Assembly: GCA_024644185.1 (NCBI GenBank)
Contig: JAHELM010000176.1
Coordinates: 1 to 6,001, forward strand
Source of the DNA: Rhodospirillales bacterium
GTDB lineage: Bacteria > Pseudomonadota > Alphaproteobacteria > UBA8366 > JADFVY01
Direction: 5' to 3'
DNA length: 6,001 bases
Part shown: piece by piece, positions 1 to 6,001 of the stretch
Layout of the letters: every line of letters begins with the position of its first letter
How positions within the stretch are numbered: position 1 is the first letter of the stretch
The notes under the pieces: model-generated
Seen by the model: the letters and a program-made list of their open reading frames with translations, nothing else
Told to the model about the DNA's origin: nothing
The model's database searches: none
Made by a program: the position numbers and the translations under genes

Positions 1-455
1 AGTCGGTGGGCGGCCGCGCGCTGGTCGGCGCCGGCACGGTGCTGACGCCGACGCAGGTCGGCGAGGTGAAGGACGCCGGCGGCAGGCTGATCGTCATGCC
101 GCATTCCGATCCGGCGGTGATCGGCGCCGGAGTCGCGGCCGGAATCCCGGTGGTTCCGGGCGTGCTGACCCCGACCGAGGCCTTCGCGGCGCTGGCCAAC
201 GGGGCCGCGGCGCTGAAGCTGTTTCCCGGCGAGATGGTGCCGCCGGCGATCGTGCGCGCGCTGCTGGCGGTGCTGCCCAAGGGCACGACACTTGTTCCCA
301 CCGGCGGAGTCGACGCCGGTTCGCTGGCCGAGTACTGGCGGGCCGGGGCGCGCGGATTCGGCATCGGCAGCGCCCTCTACAAACCGGGAAAGACGGCGGA
401 AGCCGTTGCCGCCGACGCCCGCGTCCTGGTCGCCGCGATGAACGCCGCCCGCTAA
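1..455 (+). CDS. dgoA: 2-dehydro-3-deoxy-6-phosphogalactonate aldolase, 5'-truncated by the window edge
   Basis: Class I aldolase that splits 2-dehydro-3-deoxy-6-phosphogalactonate into pyruvate and glyceraldehyde 3-phosphate, the last step of the De Ley-Doudoroff galactose/galactonate route, in the cytoplasm. The reading frame is already open at position 3, so the start codon lies outside the window; about 150 residues are visible, against about 205 in the E. coli protein, so roughly the first quarter is missing, including the region of the catalytic glutamate. Visible motifs, counted from the codon at 3: a GAGTVLTP strand-turn near the left edge, the Schiff-base lysine in LKLFPG (Lys72), the phosphate-binding PTGGV (around 99-103) and GIGSALY (120-126). 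TAA ends the gene. The close homologue Eda (KDPG aldolase) is the main alternative; the ALKLFP context and GSALYKPG ending fit DgoA better. It is separated from the next gene by a hairpin and a low-GC gap, so it is probably unrelated to the downstream cluster. Confidence 0.85.
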   Translation, partial: SVGGRALVGAGTVLTPTQVGEVKDAGGRLIVMPHSDPAVIGAGVAAGIPVVPGVLTPTEAFAALANGAAALKLFPGEMVPPAIVRALLAVLPKGTTLVPTGGVDAGSLAEYWRAGARGFGIGSALYKPGKTAEAVAADARVLVAAMNAAR

Positions 456-530
456 TTCCGAGTCGGGCGATGGGGCATGGAATCGCCGCCGCTGCCCCCG
501 CCGGGACACTCCCGCGCGCCGAAACGCCAA

Positions 531-589
531 CAATCTTCTCCGCGCCGGCTTCCGGGATTTTGCCGGAGCGGAGAAAATTGTATTGTTAT
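531..589 (+). terminator. Long imperfect hairpin, probable transcription terminator after dgoA
   Basis: The arms 531-549 and 562-580 pair as CAAT/ATTG, then TTCTCCGC/GCGGAGAA, then CCGGC/GCCGG. That gives 17 base pairs interrupted by two single mismatches (535 with 576, 544 with 567), around a 12-nt loop. The sequence after it (TATTGTTAT) is T-rich but not a clean T-run, so the intrinsic terminator is plausible rather than classical. It lies 75 nt after the dgoA stop, the usual place for a terminator. The stem base is A/T on both sides, so it could also act on the opposite strand. Confidence 0.55.
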
Positions 590-763
590 CGCCGATGAAA
601 CAAACTTTTATTCTCTATAAAACAACGGCTTGAAAGATCGCAGTGCGAATCGCCCAATACTCGTGCCCGATGTCAAACGGATTCGTTGCGAAAGTCTGAA
701 TCCGGATCGAAAATTTTATGAAAAAGGCTCTTTACAGATTTTCCGGAAAGACCAATTGTTCAT
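581..763 (+). promoter_or_regulatory. AT-rich gene-free region with weak promoter candidates and small palindromes
   Basis: No credible gene is seen here, and composition is clearly poorer in GC than on either side, as expected for a promoter region of the downstream cluster. Two weak sigma70-like arrangements are visible: TTGTTA (583-588) with TTTTAT (606-611) at 17 nt, near a separate TATAAA (616-621); and TTTACA (731-736, five of six to the -35 consensus) followed by the poor -10 candidates around 754-760. The second would start transcription just before the hairpin run at 764. Perfect palindromes sit at 700-707 (ATCCGGAT), 710-717 (AAAATTTT) and 740-749 (TTTCCGGAAA) and may be protein-binding sites. 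A 61-codon TTG-initiated open frame (630-815) has no ribosome-binding site or family resemblance and is not called. Confidence 0.35.
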
Positions 764-906
764 GCGCCCCGTTGTACAGGCGCCAGCTCTCCTGATTGTC
801 AGGAGACTGACCTGATCCGGGTGTGGGTCTGAGACAGGACAGATGGACACCTTTCGTGTCGAGGAGGGTTCGAAAACCTCCGATCCTGGTTGGGAAGAAC
901 CTCCCA
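764..906 (+). promoter_or_regulatory. Run of hairpins upstream of the aminomutase gene, possible structured leader
   Basis: Perfect short stems follow one another: 764-768/779-783 (GCGCC/GGCGC), 788-795/799-806 (TCTCCTGA/TCAGGAGA), 846-850/856-860 (GACAC/GTGTC), 863-867/877-881 (GGAGG/CCTCC) and 891-895/902-906 (TGGGA/TCCCA). A further stem 835-839/884-888 (CAGGA/TCCTG) would enclose the third and fourth and make a three-way junction. GAACCTCC at 898-905 could instead pair with the GGAGG..TTC segment at 863-871, so mutually exclusive folds are possible. This fits a 5' leader that controls the cluster, but I match it to no known riboswitch. Alternatives are protein operators, or the remnant of an insertion-sequence end. 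Between 907 and 1022 I see only the upstream extension of the aminomutase reading frame, with unusual codon use. Confidence 0.35.
788..806. repeat. Perfect 8-3-8 inverted repeat
   Basis: TCTCCTGA and its exact reverse complement TCAGGAGA flank a TTG spacer. As DNA it has the size and symmetry of an operator for a dimeric helix-turn-helix regulator; as RNA it is an 8-bp stem with a three-base loop. No T-run follows, so it is not an intrinsic terminator. It is the most regular symmetrical element in the gap before the cluster. Confidence 0.5.
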
Positions 907-1022
907 GCGCAGGCGTTTCTCATCGCTCCGAAATCTCCAATTCCATCATGCCGCCGCCCTCTTTTCCGATAACAAGGAAGGGCGGTATATCTTTTCCCTC
1001 AGGCAAGGAAACCCGCGCCTTC

Positions 1023-2165
1023 ATGCGGCGTTTCTTTCCCGACGCCACGGCGGCGGAGTGGAACGACTGGCGCTGGCAACTCCGCCGGCGCATCAAGAGC
1101 CTGCCCGAGCTGGAGCGTATCTTTACGCTGTCGCCGGACGAGCGGGCCGCCGTCGCCAACCACAAGGGCGCGCTTCCTGTCGGCATCACGCCGTACTACG
1201 CCAGCCTGATGTCGCGCGACGACGCAACCGACGGTCTGCGGCGGACACATATCCCGACCGGCGAGGAATACCTGAAGTCCAAGGGCGAGGCCGACGATCC
1301 GCTGGGCGAGGATCACGACGCCGCGGTGCCCGGGCTGGTGCACCGCTATCCCGACCGGGTGCTGTTCCTGGCCACCGGAACCTGTTCAACCTATTGCCGC
1401 TACTGCACGCGGTCGCGCATGGTCGGCGATCCGGGCGGCGACTATTCCTTTCCGAAGAGCCAGTGGGACCAGGCCATCGCCTATATCGAGGCACATCCCG
1501 AAATCCGCGACGTGCTGCTGTCCGGCGGCGACCCGCTGACCCTGGCGGACGATACGCTGGACTACCTGCTGGGCCGGCTGCGCGCCATCAAGCATGTCGA
1601 GTTCCTGCGCATCGGCACCAAGGTGCCGACGGTGCTGCCGATGCGCATCACCCGGCAATTGACGCGGATGCTGCGCAAGCATCATCCGCTGTGGATGAGT
1701 ATCCATTACACCCACCCCAGAGAGCTGACGCCCGAGGTGACCGAGGCGACCGCGCGGCTGGCCGATGCGGGCATTCCGCTGGGCAGCCAGACGGTTCTGC
1801 TGAAGGGCATCAACGACGAGGTCGATACGCTGAAGACGCTGTATCACGGCCTGCTGATGCGGCGGGTGAAACCCTATTACCTGTACCAGTGCGACCCGAT
1901 CACCGGATCGGCGCATTTCCGCACCCCTGTCGAGAAGGGGCTGGAGATCATGCGGGGCTTGCGCGGACATACCACGGGGTATGCCGTGCCGACCTACGTG
2001 ATCGACGCGCCCGGCGGCGGCGGCAAGATCCCGCTCTTGCCCGACTATGTGGTCGGGCGCGACGGCGCCGATCTGCTGCTGACCAATTTCGAAGGTGGAT
2101 TGTATCGCTATCCGGACCCGGACGGGACAGTCGGGGCGGATCGCAAGAGCGGGAGAGCTGCATGA
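1023..2165 (+). CDS. kamA: Lysine 2,3-aminomutase-like radical SAM enzyme (KamA family)
   Basis: Cytoplasmic PLP- and [4Fe-4S]-dependent enzyme expected to move the alpha-amino group of lysine to C3, giving beta-lysine. Numbering from the ATG at 1023 (380 aa): WNDWRWQ near 13-19 as in clostridial enzymes; radical SAM cluster CSTYCRYC (Cys121, 125, 128) followed by Arg130; SGGD at 167-170; Asp291 in YQCD and Asp328 in YVIDAPGG, the positions that bind the lysine side-chain amino group in the Clostridium enzyme; Lys335 in GGGGKIPL, which binds PLP. Spacings from Asp291 to Asp328 (37) and to Lys335 (44) equal those of the clostridial protein. The C-terminus stops soon after NFEGG, so the cysteine-rich zinc tail is missing. 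The frame stays open upstream to ATGs at 948 and 843. I chose 1023 because codon use changes sharply there and AAGGA lies at 1005-1009, though its 13-nt spacing is long. EpmB (translation factor P modification) is the main alternative; the clear similarity to true aminomutases and the biosynthetic neighbours argue against it. The stop overlaps the next start (ATGA). Confidence 0.85.
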   Translation: MRRFFPDATAAEWNDWRWQLRRRIKSLPELERIFTLSPDERAAVANHKGALPVGITPYYASLMSRDDATDGLRRTHIPTGEEYLKSKGEADDPLGEDHDAAVPGLVHRYPDRVLFLATGTCSTYCRYCTRSRMVGDPGGDYSFPKSQWDQAIAYIEAHPEIRDVLLSGGDPLTLADDTLDYLLGRLRAIKHVEFLRIGTKVPTVLPMRITRQLTRMLRKHHPLWMSIHYTHPRELTPEVTEATARLADAGIPLGSQTVLLKGINDEVDTLKTLYHGLLMRRVKPYYLYQCDPITGSAHFRTPVEKGLEIMRGLRGHTTGYAVPTYVIDAPGGGGKIPLLPDYVVGRDGADLLLTNFEGGLYRYPDPDGTVGADRKSGRAA

Positions 2166-3175
2166 TGCGTATCGGATTTGTCTACGACGCGCGCGAGGAT
2201 TATCGCGCACTGGGCTTCAGCGAAGAGGCGATCGCCGAGTTCGACACGCCGGAAACGCTGCACGAGATCGAGTCCGTTCTGACCCGCAACGGTCACGAGG
2301 TGGAGCGCATCGGCCATGGCCGTGTGCTTGCCGAGCGGCTGGTCCGGGGCGATCGCTGGGACCTTGTCTTTTCGATTGCCGAGGGTGTGCGGGGCCGGTC
2401 GCGCGAGGCGCAGGTGCCGGCGCTGTGCGAGCTGTTCGATCAGGCTTACGCCTTCTCCGACCCGCTGACCAACGCGACGACCCTGGACAAGGGCGTGGCG
2501 AAGCGGCTGGCCCGCGACCAGGGCGTGCCGACGGCACCCTTCGCGGTGCTGGAGCGCGCCGACGAGGCCTTCGCGGTCGACCTGCCGTTCCCGCTGTTCG
2601 TCAAGCCCGTCGCCGAAGGCACCGGCAAGGGCTGCGAGGCGGCGTCGAAGGTGCGGTCGCATGCCGAACTGCATGCGGCGGCGCAGCGCCTGATCGCCCG
2701 CTTCAGCCAGCCGGCCATCGTCGAGCCGTACCTGCCGGGCCGCGAATTCACGGTCGGCGTCGTCGGCAATGGCGAGGACGCCCGGGCGATCGCGGTGATG
2801 GAAGTGATCCTGCTGAAGGATGCCGAGGAAGGCGTCTATTCCTTGCTGAACAAGGAGCAGTGCGAACGCCTGGTCCATTACCAGCTTGCCGATGACGAGG
2901 AGGCCCGGCGGGCCGCGACCTCGGCGCTCAGGGCCTACCGGGCGCTGGGTTGCCGCGATGCGTCGCGGCTGGACTTCCGGTCCGATGCGGATGGCCAACC
3001 GATGTTCCTTGAGGTGAACACGCTGGCCGGGCTGCACCCGCATCATTCCGATCTGCCGATGCTGGCCGGCATGGCCGGCATGGATTACGACGCGCTGATG
3101 GCGGCAATCGTCGACTCCGCCCAGATGCGGTACGGCATCGGACAGGAACTCGTTCGGCGAAAGAAGGTGACCTGA
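2162..3175 (+). CDS. First ATP-grasp ligase, D-Ala-D-Ala ligase superfamily, substrate unknown
   Basis: Predicted cytoplasmic ATP-dependent carboxylate-amine ligase of 337 aa, forming an amide through an acyl-phosphate. The fold is read from ordered motifs: an N-terminal Rossmann-like part (MRIGFVYD), VFSIAEG near 77-83 followed by SREAQVPAL, a TLDKGVAKRL helix as in Ddl enzymes, Lys148 in FVKP with the ATP-binding loop EGTGKG (152-157), REFTVGV, and the metal ligands Asp271 (SRLDF), Glu284 and Asn286 (LEVNT). The Ddl N-terminal substrate signature (GGxSxExxVS) is absent, so cell-wall D-Ala-D-Ala synthesis is unlikely. ATG at 2162 overlaps the aminomutase stop by 4 nt and has GGGAG at 2151-2155; an adjacent in-frame ATG at 2165 is equally possible. 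Given the neighbour, a substrate carrying beta-lysine is a reasonable inference, not a demonstrated one. The frame continues open far upstream of 2162, but that part overlaps the aminomutase and is not coding. Confidence 0.85.
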   Translation: MMRIGFVYDAREDYRALGFSEEAIAEFDTPETLHEIESVLTRNGHEVERIGHGRVLAERLVRGDRWDLVFSIAEGVRGRSREAQVPALCELFDQAYAFSDPLTNATTLDKGVAKRLARDQGVPTAPFAVLERADEAFAVDLPFPLFVKPVAEGTGKGCEAASKVRSHAELHAAAQRLIARFSQPAIVEPYLPGREFTVGVVGNGEDARAIAVMEVILLKDAEEGVYSLLNKEQCERLVHYQLADDEEARRAATSALRAYRALGCRDASRLDFRSDADGQPMFLEVNTLAGLHPHHSDLPMLAGMAGMDYDALMAAIVDSAQMRYGIGQELVRRKKVT

Positions 3176-3178
3176 ACC

Positions 3179-4174
3179 ATGTCCCCGCGTCCCCGGGCGG
3201 TCGTTCTGCACGGTGCCACCGCCGACCGCCCGGACGAGGTCGATACCCTCGTCCAGGCGGAAATGGTGGCGGATATCCTCCGGCGGTCCGGCTGGATCGT
3301 CCGTATCGTCGCCACCGGTCTCGATCTGTCGGCGCTGGATCGCTTGCTGACGCCGCGTCCGGACGCCGTCTTCAACCTGGTGGAGGCGCTGGGGGGCGAC
3401 GGGCGGCTGGGACATCTGGTTCCGGGCGTCCTAGAGCACCTGGGTATCCCCTTCACCGGCGCCTCCGCGGCAACGCTGTTCGCGACCACGCTGAAACCGA
3501 TGACCAAGGCCTTGCTGCGGGGTGCCGGACTGCCGACGCCGGACTGGATTGCCCCGGACGGCACGGCCTGGCACAGCGATGCCTTCGACCGCATGATCGT
3601 CAAGGCCGCGGCCGAGGACGCCTCGCTGGGCATCGATTCCGGTTCGGTCGTACCCGCCGCCAGTGCCGCGGCCGAGGTGGCGCGGCGGGCGGCACGGCAC
3701 GGCGGTGACTGGTTCGCCGAGGCCTATATCGACGGCCGCGAATTCAATGTCGGCCTGCTGGAGGACGAATCCGGCCCGCGCGTCCTGCCGATCGCGGAGA
3801 TCCTGTTCGTGGATTATCCCGAGGACCGGCCGCGCATCGTCGATTACGAGGCAAAGTGGATCGAGGACAGCTTCGCCTATAACAACACGCCGCGGCAATT
3901 CGACCTGCCGCCGACGGACGCCCCGCTGCTGGCGGAACTTGGCGAGCTGGCGCGCCGCGCCTTCACGCTGTTCGGGTTGCGGGGTTACGGGCGGGTGGAT
4001 TTCCGCGTCGACGCGGAGGGCCGGCCCTGGATTCTTGAGATCAACGCCAATCCGGGCTTGTCGCCGGATGCCGGGTTTGCCGCCGCCGCCACACGGGCGG
4101 GGCTTGCGATGGACGACGTGGTTCGGCAGATTGTCCACATCGCAAGTCGCAAGGAGGCCCAGGCCGCGGCCTAG
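3179..4174 (+). CDS. Second ATP-grasp ligase, paralogue of the preceding gene, substrate unknown
   Basis: Predicted ATP-dependent amide-forming ligase of 331 aa in the same superfamily as its upstream neighbour. Motifs in order: N-terminal strand AVVLHGA, VFNLVEALGG at about 62-71, HLGIPFTGAS as in Ddl-type enzymes, Lys142 in MIVKAA with loop EDASLG, GREFNVGL, and metal ligands Asp274 (GRVDF), Glu287 and Asn289 (LEINANPG). The Pro that usually follows the ATP-binding Lys is Ala here, and the Ddl GGxSxExxVS signature is missing. An insertion between the GREFNVG strand and the metal-binding core contains EAKWIEDSFAYNN, a pattern common in this ligase group and absent from the upstream paralogue. 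AAGGTG at 3164-3169 is a well-placed ribosome-binding site, and only 3 nt separate the gene from the previous stop. Divergence between the two ligases suggests successive steps on different substrates rather than duplicate copies of one step. TAG is followed at once by a second in-frame stop, TAA. Confidence 0.85.
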   Translation: MSPRPRAVVLHGATADRPDEVDTLVQAEMVADILRRSGWIVRIVATGLDLSALDRLLTPRPDAVFNLVEALGGDGRLGHLVPGVLEHLGIPFTGASAATLFATTLKPMTKALLRGAGLPTPDWIAPDGTAWHSDAFDRMIVKAAAEDASLGIDSGSVVPAASAAAEVARRAARHGGDWFAEAYIDGREFNVGLLEDESGPRVLPIAEILFVDYPEDRPRIVDYEAKWIEDSFAYNNTPRQFDLPPTDAPLLAELGELARRAFTLFGLRGYGRVDFRVDAEGRPWILEINANPGLSPDAGFAAAATRAGLAMDDVVRQIVHIASRKEAQAAA

Positions 4175-4176
4175 TA
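4151..4176 (+). promoter_or_regulatory. Perfect Shine-Dalgarno separated from its start codon by a 12-nt palindrome
   Basis: AAGGAGG (4151-4157) is a strong ribosome-binding site but lies 19 nt before the ATG at 4177, and no ATG, GTG or TTG is in frame nearer to it. Between them is the perfect palindrome AGGCCGCGGCCT (4161-4172). If it folds (AGGC/GCCT stem, CGCG loop), the unpaired spacing left is 3+4 = 7 nt, close to ideal. The element lies inside the end of the upstream gene, so translating ribosomes would melt it. Confidence 0.4.

Positions 4177-6001
<1,825 letters not shown>

Noticed and set aside
810..836. ACCTGATCCGGGT followed by CTGAGA, resembling pieces of a TPP riboswitch (thi box)
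   Set aside because: In TPP riboswitches CTGAGA comes before ACCTGATC, and a conserved AGGGA-ending segment follows. Here the order is reversed, that segment is missing, and the downstream genes have no link to thiamine.
861..881. GGTTCGAAAACCTCC resembling a tRNA T-arm
   Set aside because: The stem has a G-A clash if the loop is held to seven bases, and no matching acceptor, D-arm or anticodon arm is found upstream.
732..923. Reverse-strand 63-codon open frame
   Set aside because: It has no ribosome-binding site, recognised family or neighbour on that strand. The sequence has a faint look of an insertion-sequence margin, but no terminal inverted repeats or target duplication are visible.
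890..2161. Upstream extension of the first ligase frame through the whole aminomutase gene
   Set aside because: It is an out-of-frame, Arg-rich translation of the aminomutase; recognisable ligase sequence begins only at the ATG at 2162.
1023..2165. EpmB (YjeK), the EF-P lysine aminomutase, as the identity of the radical SAM gene
   Set aside because: The N-terminal WNDWRWQ block and the NFEGG C-terminal region match true lysine 2,3-aminomutases, and no efp or epmA gene is nearby. Phylogeny would settle it.
2108..3415. Long reverse-strand open frame of 435 codons
   Set aside because: It lies opposite the two ligase genes, which have clear motifs on the + strand. Its composition is the low-complexity, Arg/Gln/His-rich type typical of antisense frames in GC-rich DNA.

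Overview
The window comes from a GC-rich bacterium whose codons end mostly in G or C. The gene types and sequence style suggest an alphaproteobacterium of the Rhodospirillales kind; that taxonomic guess is inference. All supported genes lie on the + strand.

Layout. Positions 1-455 hold the 3' part of a dgoA-type aldolase (2-dehydro-3-deoxy-6-phosphogalactonate aldolase) that begins upstream of the window. A long imperfect hairpin at 531-580 probably ends that transcript. From about 580 to 1022 base composition drops and no convincing gene is present. This stretch holds AT-rich promoter-like sequence, several short palindromes, and a run of hairpins (764-906) that looks like a structured leader or operator region. 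From 1023 to the right edge runs one tightly packed cluster of four genes: a lysine 2,3-aminomutase-like radical SAM enzyme (1023-2165), two tandem ATP-grasp ligases of the D-Ala-D-Ala ligase superfamily (2162-3175 and 3179-4174), and a large open-ended gene (4177 to beyond 6001). That last gene joins a GNAT acetyltransferase to an acetylpolyamine amidohydrolase/histone deacetylase-type domain in one polypeptide. The genes overlap by 4 nt or are separated by 2-3 nt, so they are almost certainly co-transcribed and translationally coupled.

How the genes may work together (inference). The aminomutase keeps the residues that in characterised KamA bind PLP and the side-chain amino group of lysine, so beta-lysine or a close relative is the likely first product. 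The two ligases would form one or two amide bonds to it. The acetyltransferase and deacetylase domains could add and later remove an acetyl group, either as a protecting group or to set the level of an acetylated solute. The known parallels are N-epsilon-acetyl-beta-lysine (AblA plus the GNAT AblB) and N-acetylglutaminylglutamine amide (a GNAT-ATP-grasp enzyme), both osmolytes. The combination seen here matches neither. It is the strongest candidate in the window for an undescribed small-molecule pathway.
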